Of a stretch of 64,000 nucleotides of DNA, positions 26,052-34,850 are shown one piece after another. A program made the translations under genes and the position numbers. Source of the DNA: Algoriphagus chordae (GTDB taxonomy: Bacteria > Bacteroidota > Bacteroidia > Cytophagales > Cyclobacteriaceae); contig NZ_QKZT01000025.1 in the NCBI RefSeq assembly GCF_003254055.1, forward strand, positions 1 through 64,000. Direction: 5' to 3'. The notes beneath the pieces are model-generated. The model was not told where the DNA came from, did not search any database, and saw only the letters and a program-made list of their open reading frames with translations. Every line of letters starts with the position of its first letter. The stretch's first letter is position 1.

Positions 26052-26126
26052 AGTATTTTGGGGTTTAATCTCTTAGATTTAATTAAAATACTAAATCTAT
26101 TTTAATTCCTTTTTCTAAAATCCGAA

Positions 26127-27254
26127 ATGTTCAGCTATTGGGAGAAAAAACACTTCTTTGATTACGATCTTATCGTGGTAGGTTCTGGCTTTGTGGGACT
26201 ATCCACCGCCATTCATTATAAGAAAAAACATCCAAAGGCAAATGTACTTGTCCTAGAGCGTGGTGTTTTTCCGACTGGAGCGAGTACCAAAAATGCGGGT
26301 TTCGCATGTTTTGGAAGTCTGACAGAGATTTTAGATGATCTCGGACAGATGACACAGGATGAAGTGTTGGGCTTGGTGGAGCGTCGATATAGGGGCTTGA
26401 AGTCGATTAGAAAACAATTTGGAGATAAAAATCTGGATTATGCTCCATCCAATGGCTATGAGCTTCTTGAAGAGAGCCAGTTGCAGGCAGTAGATCAGAT
26501 GGATGCTGTGAACAAATTACTCCAGCCGGTATTTAAAGATGCTGTTTTTTCAAGTTTGAAAAATCCTGAGAAAATGAGGTTTTCTGATCAGGTTAAAGTG
26601 ATTGTTAAGAATAAATTTGAGGGAGAACTTGATCCTGGCAGATACATGACTTCCCTGTGGAAACTTGCGCAGCAAGAAGGTATCAGAATATTAACAGGAG
26701 TATCTGTCTGTGAAATCAGAAAAGATGAGGGGATTATCCTGTCAGAAGACGCTGCGGGAGAAACGATTCTTGAATTCAAAGCAAAGAAAATAGCTATTTG
26801 CACGAATGCATTTACAAAGAAGCTTTTGCCAGAATCAGCTATTCGGCCAGGTCGAGGCTTGATACTTTTGTCCGAACCCTTGGGTTTTGACATTCCTTGG
26901 AAAGGAACCTTTCATATGGATAAGGGCTACGTGTACTTCCGACAGGTAGACGGGAGACTACTTCTTGGTGGAGCTAGAAATGTAGATTTTGAAGGAGAAG
27001 AAAGTACAGACTTTCTCGTCAATCCGAAAATAAAATCACATTTAGAGAAACTCGCAACTGAGGTGATTTTCCCAGAGAAAACTATTGCTTGGGATATAGA
27101 ATGGACTGGGATTATGGCTTTTGACAAAATAAAGTCACCTATTATTCAGCAGGTAGGTATCAAAACTGCGGTAGCTGTACGCCTGGGAGGAATGGGAGTA
27201 GCTATTGGTTGGCAAGTAGGAAAGGAGCTTTCTGTGCTCTTGTCCAAGCTGTAA
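26127..27254 (+). CDS. FAD-dependent oxidoreductase (DAO family)
   Basis: A 375-residue flavoprotein. The N-terminal dinucleotide fold reads VVGSGFVGLSTAIHY with a following acidic strand end (VLVLERG), then GASTKNAGFACFG contacts FAD. The C-terminal part (RPGRGLILLSEPL, YFRQVDGRLLLGGARN, GGMGVAIGWQVG) is typical of the D-amino-acid/glycine oxidase superfamily. It probably oxidises an amine or amino acid, giving an imine and peroxide or reducing a quinone. Substrate not predictable. The gap to nhaC is 49 bp, so co-transcription is likely. Confidence 0.82.
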   Translation: MFSYWEKKHFFDYDLIVVGSGFVGLSTAIHYKKKHPKANVLVLERGVFPTGASTKNAGFACFGSLTEILDDLGQMTQDEVLGLVERRYRGLKSIRKQFGDKNLDYAPSNGYELLEESQLQAVDQMDAVNKLLQPVFKDAVFSSLKNPEKMRFSDQVKVIVKNKFEGELDPGRYMTSLWKLAQQEGIRILTGVSVCEIRKDEGIILSEDAAGETILEFKAKKIAICTNAFTKKLLPESAIRPGRGLILLSEPLGFDIPWKGTFHMDKGYVYFRQVDGRLLLGGARNVDFEGEESTDFLVNPKIKSHLEKLATEVIFPEKTIAWDIEWTGIMAFDKIKSPIIQQVGIKTAVAVRLGGMGVAIGWQVGKELSVLLSKL

Positions 27255-27303
27255 TTAATTTTTTTTGTTAGATTCAGATTCTTAACTCACCAAACCCCGA
27301 TTA

Positions 27304-28767
27304 ATGCAAGGTTTTAACCGTAGTCCAAAAGTTTTTGACGCACTGATTCCTCTGGTTTTTTTGATTGTCCTTTTGGTATTGAATATTCAAGTTTTTGGTA
27401 CCGATGGCCTTTCTGGTTCCAACCAAATCGTACTTATCCTCTCTGCAATGGTTGCCGCTTTGGTAGCTATTTTCCGTTTAGGATTCAATTGGGAGACGCT
27501 TCAGGATGGAATAGTTAAAAGTATCAGTGCAGCTATGTCCAGCATTTTGATTCTGTTCCTAATAGGTGCACTTGCGGGGACTTGGTTACTTAGTGGTATC
27601 GTACCAGCGATGATTTATTATGGGCTTCAGATATTAAGCCCAGCGATATTTTTGGTAGCAGCATGTATTGTCAGCGCTATCGTTTCTGTAGCTACAGGAA
27701 GTAGCTGGACTACCGTTGCTACGGTGGGTGTTGCTTTGCTGGGAATAGGAAAAGCATTGGGTTTTGAGGAAGGGATAATTGCTGGAGCGATCATTTCTGG
27801 GGCATACTTTGGAGACAAAATGTCACCACTTTCTGATACCACCAATCTTGCTCCTGCGATGGCAGGCACGGATTTATTCACACATATTCGCTACATGGCG
27901 AAGACCACCATTCCCTCTATTTCTATCACCTTGATCATATTTGTGGTGATTGGCTTGAATTATGAAACCAATGGATCTGTCAATGATGTACAGGCTATTT
28001 CAAATGTGATTTTAGAGAAATTTAATGTGACTGGTTGGCTATTTATCGTTCCAATATTGGTCATCGTAATGATTGTCAGAAAGGTCCCTGCTATTCCAGC
28101 TTTGCTGACAGGGGCACTCTTAGGAGGGCTTTTTGCCTTGATTTTCCAGCCTGAGATCATTCGATTGATAGCTAATGAAAATGCTTCCTACGCATATCAA
28201 GGATTCAAAGCTGTGATGATGTCTCTTTATGGAGAAATCAGTATTTCTACTACCAATGATGTAGTAAATGAATTACTCATGACCTCTGGTATGGGAGGAA
28301 TGATGAACACCATTTGGCTAATTATTGCGGCAATGGTATTTGGCGGGATCATGGAAGAAAGTGGCATGCTTAGAGTACTTGCGGAAGCTGTGATTCAGAA
28401 AGTCCATAGTGTTGGTTCATTGATTGCATCGACAGTTGCTACCTGTGTGTTCTTTAATATCACCACTTCCGATCAGTATTTGGCGATCTTAGTTCCAGGA
28501 AGAATGTATGCGGATGTGTACAAAAAGCGAGGTTTAAAACCTGAAAATCTAAGTAGAACCTTGGAGGATTCTGGAACAGTGACCTCGGTGCTAGTACCAT
28601 GGAATACCTGTGGAGCTACGCAAGCTTCGGTATTGGGCGTGGCCACCTTGACTTATGCACCTTATTGCTTTTTTAATATTATTAGTCCCTTTATGACGAT
28701 ACTCTATGGTTATTTTAAAATTGGGATCCATTATTACGACGACGTAGAAGAAGAAGAATTGGTATGA
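27304..28767 (+). CDS. nhaC: Na+/H+ antiporter, NhaC family
   Basis: A 487-residue inner-membrane protein with about 11-12 helices. The NhaC signature region is intact: ATGSSWTTVATVGVALLGIG, GAYFGDKMSPLSDTTNLAPA and a second half with TSDQYLAILVPGRMY and VPWNTCGA. It exchanges cytoplasmic Na+ for external H+ (or, in some members, transports organic cations or acids). The ATGA overlap with the downstream exonuclease gene (28764-28767) implies translational coupling even though the products look unrelated. Confidence 0.93.
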   Translation: MQGFNRSPKVFDALIPLVFLIVLLVLNIQVFGTDGLSGSNQIVLILSAMVAALVAIFRLGFNWETLQDGIVKSISAAMSSILILFLIGALAGTWLLSGIVPAMIYYGLQILSPAIFLVAACIVSAIVSVATGSSWTTVATVGVALLGIGKALGFEEGIIAGAIISGAYFGDKMSPLSDTTNLAPAMAGTDLFTHIRYMAKTTIPSISITLIIFVVIGLNYETNGSVNDVQAISNVILEKFNVTGWLFIVPILVIVMIVRKVPAIPALLTGALLGGLFALIFQPEIIRLIANENASYAYQGFKAVMMSLYGEISISTTNDVVNELLMTSGMGGMMNTIWLIIAAMVFGGIMEESGMLRVLAEAVIQKVHSVGSLIASTVATCVFFNITTSDQYLAILVPGRMYADVYKKRGLKPENLSRTLEDSGTVTSVLVPWNTCGATQASVLGVATLTYAPYCFFNIISPFMTILYGYFKIGIHYYDDVEEEELV

Positions 28768-29363
28768 TCCCATTTAAGATTACAAAAGATGAAGTAAATG
28801 CTCTTCCGCTGGGACAGTTTGAGGGCGAAATGTTTTTAATTGATAAAGTTGAAGATGTAGAGGAGGTTGCAGATTTTCTGGCCCAGCAAAGGGTAATAGG
28901 TTTTGATACGGAAACCAAACCAGCATTTAAAAAGGGAGTGGTCAACCAGGTATCTTTACTCCAGCTTTCTACTTCGACTCAAGCCTTTTTATTTCGATTA
29001 AATGAGATCGGATTTCCTGAATCAATTAGGAATATCCTGGAAAAGGAGAGCATAGTGAAGGTAGGTGCTGCAGTGCATGATGATATCAAGGGGCTGGCAA
29101 AACTGACAGATTCTTTTTATGCCCAATCTTTTTTTGATCTAAACGATGAGTTGAAAAGAGTCGGTTTTGTTAATATTGGTGTTCGAAACCTATGTGCAAT
29201 GGTGCTAGGAATTCGTATTTCCAAGTCCGAGCAAGTATCAAACTGGGAAGCGGAGAAACTCACCATCAAGCAACAGCGCTACGCTGCTACTGACGCTTGG
29301 GGATGCCTAGAGATATTCAAAAAGCTAAAAGCTGAAGGATATCTTGATGCGTTGTTTAAATAA
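28764..29363 (+). CDS. 3'-5' exonuclease domain protein (RNase D-like, DEDDy)
   Basis: A 199-residue single-domain exonuclease. Exo I is GFDTETKP (D and E), Exo II lies around VGAAVHDDIKGL, and Exo III is YAATDAWGCLEIF, with Tyr four residues before Asp, which defines the DEDDy group. It lacks the HRDC domains of full RNase D, as many Bacteroidota homologues do. Two-metal hydrolysis of RNA (or DNA) 3' ends in the cytoplasm is expected. The stop region overlaps the convergent yigZ-type gene by 8 bp. Confidence 0.9.
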   Translation: MIPFKITKDEVNALPLGQFEGEMFLIDKVEDVEEVADFLAQQRVIGFDTETKPAFKKGVVNQVSLLQLSTSTQAFLFRLNEIGFPESIRNILEKESIVKVGAAVHDDIKGLAKLTDSFYAQSFFDLNDELKRVGFVNIGVRNLCAMVLGIRISKSEQVSNWEAEKLTIKQQRYAATDAWGCLEIFKKLKAEGYLDALFK

Positions 29364-29982
29364 CAGTTAATTCCAATCCCTCAATTTCCTCTAGTGAGCT
29401 TACGATTAGCTCTTCCAGGCCTTTTCTGAATTCCAGCTGCATTTGGCAATCTAGTGTCATTTCCTGAGCTAGAATCTGGAGGTCGTGGGTTTTGATAAGT
29501 TTCATTACATCGTTCATGACAGGATAAGGAAACTGGATGGAAACGGCGGCTTTCACCTGCTCTTCTATGATTTCATTCTCTTCAATTGCCTGAGCTGCGG
29601 AAGTTTTGTAGGCTTGAATCAAACCGCTCATTCCTAATTTGTTTCCTCCGAAATACCGAACCACTACGATCAGAATATTGGTCAGATTATTCGATCGTAT
29701 CTGACCCAAAATCGGATCTCCGGCAGAATGGTTGGGTTCGCCGTCGTCATTGGCTCTGAATTGATCTGCATCCTTTCCTAGCGTCCAAGCAAAGCAATGA
29801 TGTCTGGCGTCATAGTACTTTTTTCGAAGCTCAGCCAAGTGGCTTTTGATTTCCTCTTCATTTTTTACGGGAAATGAAAAATAGAAAAACTTACTACTCC
29901 TGTCCTTGTAAAGCCCATCGCTGGATCTGGAAATTGTAAAAAAGGTATCTTCGAAGGTAGATTCATCGTCGAAGTCTGACAT
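29356..29982 (-). CDS. YigZ/IMPACT-family protein (UPF0029)
   Basis: A 208-residue two-domain protein. The N-terminal half has the UPF0029 pattern: FFYFSFPVKNEEEIKSHLAELRKKYYDARHHCFAWTLG, then DDGEPNHSAGDPILGQI and VVRYFGGNKLGMSGLIQAY; the C-terminal half is the ~60-residue ferredoxin-like DUF1949 domain. The family is linked to translation control (IMPACT binds Gcn1), but the bacterial role is unclear. The open frame continues 8 codons upstream to 30006; the ATG at 29982 (MSDFDDES) is preferred because homologues begin with a short linker before EDTFFTI. Confidence 0.9.
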   Translation of the reverse strand: MSDFDDESTFEDTFFTISRSSDGLYKDRSSKFFYFSFPVKNEEEIKSHLAELRKKYYDARHHCFAWTLGKDADQFRANDDGEPNHSAGDPILGQIRSNNLTNILIVVVRYFGGNKLGMSGLIQAYKTSAAQAIEENEIIEEQVKAAVSIQFPYPVMNDVMKLIKTHDLQILAQEMTLDCQMQLEFRKGLEELIVSSLEEIEGLELTVI

Positions 29983-30085
29983 AGAATATGAGATGTAGAT
30001 GAGCAACGAATTTAGAAAATTAACAATAGCGTAACGGGTTATCCATTCGAATTATCTTAATTTTAGCTAGCGGAAATTTCAGCCA

Positions 30086-30511
30086 ATGCCCGAATCATTT
30101 ATTGCACAAGCACCTTATGTTTTTACGCTTCCAGGTAATTCCAGCGCAACAGGGAGTCTACACTTTTGGGAGAACTTAGAGCTTTTTCCTGATGGAATTT
30201 CCCGATGTTTTTGGATATCAGGTGTCGCCGAGGGTGAATCACGTGGTAATCACGCGCACTGGCAAGAATCTCAAGTGATCGTAGCGGTGGCTGGAAGCAT
30301 ACAGTTGGAGATTCGTTCTGCACAAGGAGAGGTTTATCACTTCGAACTTGATTCGCCTGGACAAGCGGTTTTTATTCCCCCTATGAATTGGCTGATTGCT
30401 AGATTTACTCCTAATGCAGTTTTGCTAGGATTGTCAGATCGGGCGTTTTCAGAGGATGATTACATCAGAGACCTAGACTATTTTGGAAAGCTTCAACATG
30501 GAAATAAGTGA
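30086..30511 (+). CDS. FdtA/WxcM-like cupin (putative sugar 3,4-ketoisomerase)
   Basis: A 141-residue cupin. The metal-site strand RGNHAHWQES corresponds to the RGxHAHK segment of FdtA, and the C-terminal SEDDYIRDLDYF matches the Y.E.DYIRDYDEF tail of the WxcM domain. FdtA interconverts dTDP-4-keto-6-deoxyglucose and its 3-keto isomer, giving 3-amino-sugars for surface glycans. Here Lys after AH is replaced by Trp-Gln, so the substrate may differ. No RmlA/RmlB genes are nearby, so it must use a nucleotide sugar made elsewhere. First gene of a three-gene unit. Confidence 0.75.
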   Translation: MPESFIAQAPYVFTLPGNSSATGSLHFWENLELFPDGISRCFWISGVAEGESRGNHAHWQESQVIVAVAGSIQLEIRSAQGEVYHFELDSPGQAVFIPPMNWLIARFTPNAVLLGLSDRAFSEDDYIRDLDYFGKLQHGNK

Positions 30512-31412
30512 ATCCCATAAGCTTCGGGTGATTTCGGCTTCGAAAGAGGCTAAAGATTATTTTTTGAGCAATTTCCCAACAGAGTCATACCCAGAACTTT
30601 TGGACTTTATTTGGGAGAAAAAGAACAAGACCAAAGGGATTATCACTTTTGCAATTTCAAATTCAGGTGAAGCAGTTTCACTGCCCAAAGCACCTTTTGG
30701 GGGTTTTTGGATACAAAAGGCCTTGAGTTCGGCGGCCATAGAGGGCTTCATTTTGGCTATGGAAAAAGAAATGCGCGATCGGGACATCCAGTCTATTTCC
30801 CTCTGTCAGTCACCCAAACCATACGAGCCACAGTTTGACCTGATCAATTATCTATTGTTTAAAAATGGTTATGAACCAGCAGAAGTATTGAGTCATCATT
30901 TTTTCACAGGGAAGAAAAAGATTAAGAAACTCGTACAAAAAGAGTCTTCAAAACATCTGTCATCCAGTAAGAATTCTGGTTTGAAAATCAGCCATTCGTC
31001 CATCTCTAACTTTGGCTTTATGAAAGAAATCCGATCGTGGAATTTTCAAAAAGGCTACGAGGTATCGATTGATGAAAATAGAATTGTGCAACAAGTTTCG
31101 GACTATCCAGACCGATATTTCTTAATTACCTTAAGTAACAAGCAGAAGCCTATAGGCTATTCTCTGGCAGTAAAACTCACAACTGATTCACTTTATTATT
31201 TTCTTTCGGCTTTGGATCCAAAAAACCCAGTGAAGAATGGGGGAGAGTTGATTTTGCAGGAGCTTTTTCAGCTTGCTGTTAGCCAAAAAGTGAATATTAT
31301 AGATCTCGGCTCCTCAGACTTGGAAGGTTGTGCCAATCATAGTTTGATGTTTTTCAAATCCCGCTTCTCAAATGATATTTGCAATAAAATCACCTGGATA
31401 AAGAAGCTTTAG
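30498..31412 (+). CDS. FemAB/GNAT-like acyltransferase-fold protein
   Basis: A 304-residue protein with the two-lobe FemAB-like pattern: PFGGFWIQKALSSAAIEGF in the first lobe, SPKPYEPQFDLINYLLFKNGY, then YFLSALDPKNPVKNGGELIL and the closing IIDLGSSDLEGCANHSLMFFK. Such proteins transfer aminoacyl or acetyl groups to cell-wall or glycan acceptors. The Lys-rich middle (KKKIKKLVQKESSKH) is a divergent linker. A TTG at 30483 could give five extra residues; the ATG at 30498 is preferred and overlaps the cupin stop by 14 bp. Actual substrate unknown. Confidence 0.72.
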   Translation: MEISESHKLRVISASKEAKDYFLSNFPTESYPELLDFIWEKKNKTKGIITFAISNSGEAVSLPKAPFGGFWIQKALSSAAIEGFILAMEKEMRDRDIQSISLCQSPKPYEPQFDLINYLLFKNGYEPAEVLSHHFFTGKKKIKKLVQKESSKHLSSSKNSGLKISHSSISNFGFMKEIRSWNFQKGYEVSIDENRIVQQVSDYPDRYFLITLSNKQKPIGYSLAVKLTTDSLYYFLSALDPKNPVKNGGELILQELFQLAVSQKVNIIDLGSSDLEGCANHSLMFFKSRFSNDICNKITWIKKL

Positions 31413-31413
31413 C

Positions 31414-32364
31414 ATGAAATTCACTAATCGAGTTACTGTGATTTGCATTGCTTTTAACCATGAAAAGTGGATCGAAAAAGCCCTCATTTCTGTGTTATTG
31501 CAGGATTATGATGATAAAGAATTGATTGTGGTGGATAATGGAAGTCAAGACCAAACGCCGAATATCATCAAGGAATGGGTGAATAGTAATGCTGATAAAC
31601 TACCCATAGCCACGATTTACAAAAGCAAGTCTGAACCCTATTGCCAATTGTTTAATGAGGTTTTGGATCAGGTAGAAAGCCAGTTTTTGGTTGATTTGTC
31701 AGGTGATGATTTCTTGTACAAGCCGCATCTTTCTCTTTCGATTGCCAAGTTGCAACAAGAACCAAATGCCGCTTTTGTATTTTCTGATGCGAATATTTCT
31801 GATGAAGATGGAAGTCAAAGCACTTTTTATGGGTCGGGAGATTATTTGAATTTGGAAGAAAAAACGCTGAGTAATGAAATGTATGAAACACTGATTAGAC
31901 GGAATTATATTTCAGCTCCTACGATAGTGTTCAATACTGAAATACTCAAAAAATCAGGAGGTTATGATGGTGCCTTAGCCTATGAGGATTTCGATATTCA
32001 ACTACGATTAACGAGAAATTATCCTGTCACTTTTTCTTCCCATGTCGGAGTATTGAAGAGGAAGCACGTTGATTCGCTTTCTGCAAGTCAGTATCAGCGA
32101 TATAAGTCCCAAATGCTTCCAAGCACACTTCACGTTTGTGAAAAAATCAGACAGATGAATAGAAGCTCAACAGAAAATGAGGCACTTTCGGAGCGAGTAT
32201 TGTTCGAGTTGAAACATGCACTATGGTCAGCCAATTTTGAAGTTGCAGCAGGATTTGTAACTCTCGCCAATGAACTTAAGGTGAAAAGCCTTGAGTTTTC
32301 GCTGTATAAGCTATGGCTGCTGCTACGTCTAGATATCTCTTGGTTTTATGTCAAACTGACTTGA
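31414..32364 (+). CDS. Glycosyltransferase family 2
   Basis: A 316-residue GT-A enzyme: VTVICIAFNHEKWIEKAL, DYDDKELIVVDNGSQDQT and the DLSGDDFLY acidic motif that binds the nucleotide-sugar metal, plus a YEDFDIQLRL acceptor-side block (ED, as in family 2 enzymes). No membrane segment, so it acts on the cytoplasmic face. It begins 1 bp after the FemAB-like stop. Its own stop abuts the stop of the convergent M16 gene within TGATCA at 32362-32367, leaving no intergenic space and no visible terminator. Confidence 0.87.
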   Translation: MKFTNRVTVICIAFNHEKWIEKALISVLLQDYDDKELIVVDNGSQDQTPNIIKEWVNSNADKLPIATIYKSKSEPYCQLFNEVLDQVESQFLVDLSGDDFLYKPHLSLSIAKLQQEPNAAFVFSDANISDEDGSQSTFYGSGDYLNLEEKTLSNEMYETLIRRNYISAPTIVFNTEILKKSGGYDGALAYEDFDIQLRLTRNYPVTFSSHVGVLKRKHVDSLSASQYQRYKSQMLPSTLHVCEKIRQMNRSSTENEALSERVLFELKHALWSANFEVAAGFVTLANELKVKSLEFSLYKLWLLLRLDISWFYVKLT

Positions 32365-33636
32365 TCAACCTACCACCACCTCTATATAGGGTGGTTTAGA
32401 AAAATACTTCTGACCTACAATCAACATATCTTCTGCAGTAAATTCCTTTAGATAAGCCAATTTTTGAGTGAAGTAACTGAGGTCCATTCCCGAATGATGC
32501 ACTGCTTGGAATCTATCGATCAAATCAAATGAAGTGCTGAACTGCTTAAGCATTTGACCAATCAGATAATTCCGAACTACTTCCAACTCATCCGCATCAA
32601 TTTTCACTTGACACAATAAATCGATTTCATGGTAGATTTCCTTGATGACCTCTGGATAGAATTCTTTTTGAACATCAGCAGCTATTATCCAATAATTAGA
32701 GTCACCGATTTCAGCTAAGGAAGAATAAATTCCATAAGTATGGCCTTTGTCCTCTCGGATATTTTTGATGAGTCGAGAGCCAAAATAACCGCCTAAAATG
32801 GTGTTAAATACCGATAGAGCGATAAAGTCTGGATGTGTTTTTGGAATAGACCAGCCTCCAATTCTAATACTGCTTTGAACAGAAGTTTCTTTTGGCTCTG
32901 TCACCGCTAGCAAAGTATTAATCCCCGGCAAAAGAACAGATTCTGAGACCGATCGATTTGGCAATTGACCCAAAAGCAAACGGAGGTTTTCCAACTCTAC
33001 AGGGTCGAAATTGCCAGTCACGAAGATTTCTAAATCCTGCCAAAGCATAGTCTCATAATAAGAAATCAATTGACCTCTAGATATGCTGTCTACATGTGCT
33101 TCTTCTATTTCTATTCCGTAGGGATGATTGGCTCCAAAAAGACATTTTCTAAAAACCTGATTAGCTCTCGATGCAGTTTTTTCTTTTTCTAATCTTATAC
33201 TGAGTTTCCGCTGAGATTTCCGCTTTTCTAACATTTTTTCAGGAAAAGTAGCTTCAGTGAATAGCGAAATAAATACTTCTAATACCCTGTCAAGATGTTT
33301 TTTGGTAGACAATAAGCCCAATCCTTCATGAGAGTGTGTCAGAATAGGATGAACCTCGGACGCATAAAAATCAAAAAACTCAGCTATTTCACCTGCATCT
33401 TTTGTCTTTGTCCCTTCTTGTAGCATTTGCAGCGTAAATGAGGAGACAAGGGTTTGGTCGAGTGGAAGTGAGGTTCGCTGCCCTTTGCACAGCAGGTCTA
33501 TTTTGACAGCGGCTAAGCCTGGAGTAGGGACATAAAAGAACTTTGCTCCATTAGAAAGTGTGTATTCCGATGGAGGCAATAGTTCAAAATCCTCAGGAAC
33601 CTTAAATTCCGGAGCCTTTGACCTGTCTAAAATCAT
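32365..33636 (-). CDS. M16-family peptidase homologue lacking the zinc motif
   Basis: A 423-residue two-domain M16 protein. Where active subunits have HxxEH (for example AHFLEHM), this one reads SSFTLQMLQEG, so the zinc ligands are missing. The C-terminal half keeps the substrate-shaping features, including GYFGSRLIKNIREDKGHTYGIYSS (the RxxxY pair). In Bacteroidota such a gene is usually beside an active HxxEH partner and works as a heterodimer, but no partner gene is present in this window. It is the last gene of the MBL-pssA-porU-porV string, 2 bp after porV. Cytoplasmic: no signal peptide. Confidence 0.87.
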   Translation of the reverse strand: MILDRSKAPEFKVPEDFELLPPSEYTLSNGAKFFYVPTPGLAAVKIDLLCKGQRTSLPLDQTLVSSFTLQMLQEGTKTKDAGEIAEFFDFYASEVHPILTHSHEGLGLLSTKKHLDRVLEVFISLFTEATFPEKMLEKRKSQRKLSIRLEKEKTASRANQVFRKCLFGANHPYGIEIEEAHVDSISRGQLISYYETMLWQDLEIFVTGNFDPVELENLRLLLGQLPNRSVSESVLLPGINTLLAVTEPKETSVQSSIRIGGWSIPKTHPDFIALSVFNTILGGYFGSRLIKNIREDKGHTYGIYSSLAEIGDSNYWIIAADVQKEFYPEVIKEIYHEIDLLCQVKIDADELEVVRNYLIGQMLKQFSTSFDLIDRFQAVHHSGMDLSYFTQKLAYLKEFTAEDMLIVGQKYFSKPPYIEVVVG

Positions 33637-33638
33637 GT

Positions 33639-34850
33639 TTAATTGGAGATATTGTACATTAAAGTAAACCTCAATGTCTCTGCGAGAGGGTGATTTTGCT
33701 TTTGTGGAACTAGGTAGGAGAAATCAAATCCAAGGCGCTTCAAATCAAAGCCTACACCCATGGTGAAGTATTGTCTTCCTCCCTTATTCGGGTTTTCGTA
33801 GAAGTACCCTGTACGAAGCGCAAACTTGTCGTCGTAGCTATATTCTACTCCGAAAGAGATCATGATTTCTTGCATTTCCTCCGAAAATCCACCTGGAGCA
33901 TCTGTGAAAGATCCAAACATTCCAGACAGTAAAGGGCGATTTGGGTCTTTTCCGTCTTCAATTACAAGATTTCCATTTTCGTCTGTTTCTAACGTTCCAT
34001 CTTCGTTGGTGGCGTAGATAGGTGGAGTAGGGACTAGTAGTTTGTTTAGATCCAGTGCAAATGTCAAGGTATTCATTTGGTCAAGATCTATTGAGTAGGC
34101 AGTTCCGACTTTCAAATTGGTAGGGATATAATCTAAATCGTCTGCAGAATTATAGGTGATCTTAGGACCAATATTAGAGATGTTAATACCCCAAGAAAAA
34201 TTGGCGTCTTTTGAACCTGCGTAGACTGGTTTGGAATAATAAAGTCCTACATCGGTTCCTACACTAATGCCGGCTTTTGCCTCACTCCCGCCCACTGAGG
34301 ATATATTCCCAGAAAGGTTAGAGTAAATGAACCGTGCAGAAATACCCAATCCTAGATAGGAAGAAAGCTTTCTTGAATAAGTCCCTCCGATAGCAATGTC
34401 ACGTGGGTTGAATTCCCCAAGGTCGTTACCATTTCCATCAGTTAATTGTATGTCACCCATGTTGAAGTAGCGCAGGTCGAAGCCAAAGGCTGAAACTTCA
34501 TCAATTCTGAAATATCCTGTCAGATAGCTAAGTGACATATCGTTGACAAGTTTACCCAACCATGGTGAATAGGATAAAGAAAAGCCCATATCATCCTCTA
34601 TGAAGGCAAGTTGTCCAGCATTCCAATGAGCAGAACTGCCATCAGGACTCGTAGCAACTCCAGCATCGCCCATGGCTGAGTGTCTGGAGTCAGGTGCAAA
34701 ATTCAAAAAGGGTACAGCCGTAGTGATCACTCTTCGATCAGGGTCTTGACCAGAGATAATAGTGCTGTTCTGCGCATTTGCAGATAAAGTAGCCAGGGCA
34801 AAAACTGCTATTAGTAAGTTTTTCCTATTATATGAGGCTATTTTTTTCAT
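33639..34850 (-). CDS. porV: T9SS outer-membrane protein PorV (LptO)
   Basis: A 403-residue outer-membrane beta-barrel of the FadL-like type. After a signal peptide (to ANAQ, about 27) comes the PorV hallmark TTAVPFLNFAPDSRHSAMGDAGVATSPD, then alternating amphipathic strands ending in an aromatic C-terminus. PorV carries T9SS cargo from the SprA translocon to the attachment complex with the sortase PorU. The gene overlaps porU by 4 bp (ATGA, 34847-34850), matching their functional coupling. Confidence 0.95.
   Translation of the reverse strand: MKKIASYNRKNLLIAVFALATLSANAQNSTIISGQDPDRRVITTAVPFLNFAPDSRHSAMGDAGVATSPDGSSAHWNAGQLAFIEDDMGFSLSYSPWLGKLVNDMSLSYLTGYFRIDEVSAFGFDLRYFNMGDIQLTDGNGNDLGEFNPRDIAIGGTYSRKLSSYLGLGISARFIYSNLSGNISSVGGSEAKAGISVGTDVGLYYSKPVYAGSKDANFSWGINISNIGPKITYNSADDLDYIPTNLKVGTAYSIDLDQMNTLTFALDLNKLLVPTPPIYATNEDGTLETDENGNLVIEDGKDPNRPLLSGMFGSFTDAPGGFSEEMQEIMISFGVEYSYDDKFALRTGYFYENPNKGGRQYFTMGVGFDLKRLGFDFSYLVPQKQNHPLAETLRFTLMYNISN

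Noticed and set aside
26127..29363. A functional system linking the FAD oxidoreductase, NhaC and the RNase D-like exonuclease
   Set aside because: The genes are co-directional and nhaC overlaps the exonuclease, but the products have no evident shared pathway, so this is treated as ordinary operon packing.
30483..30497. TTG start for the FemAB-like protein
   Set aside because: A good ATG lies five codons downstream; the extension adds nothing conserved.
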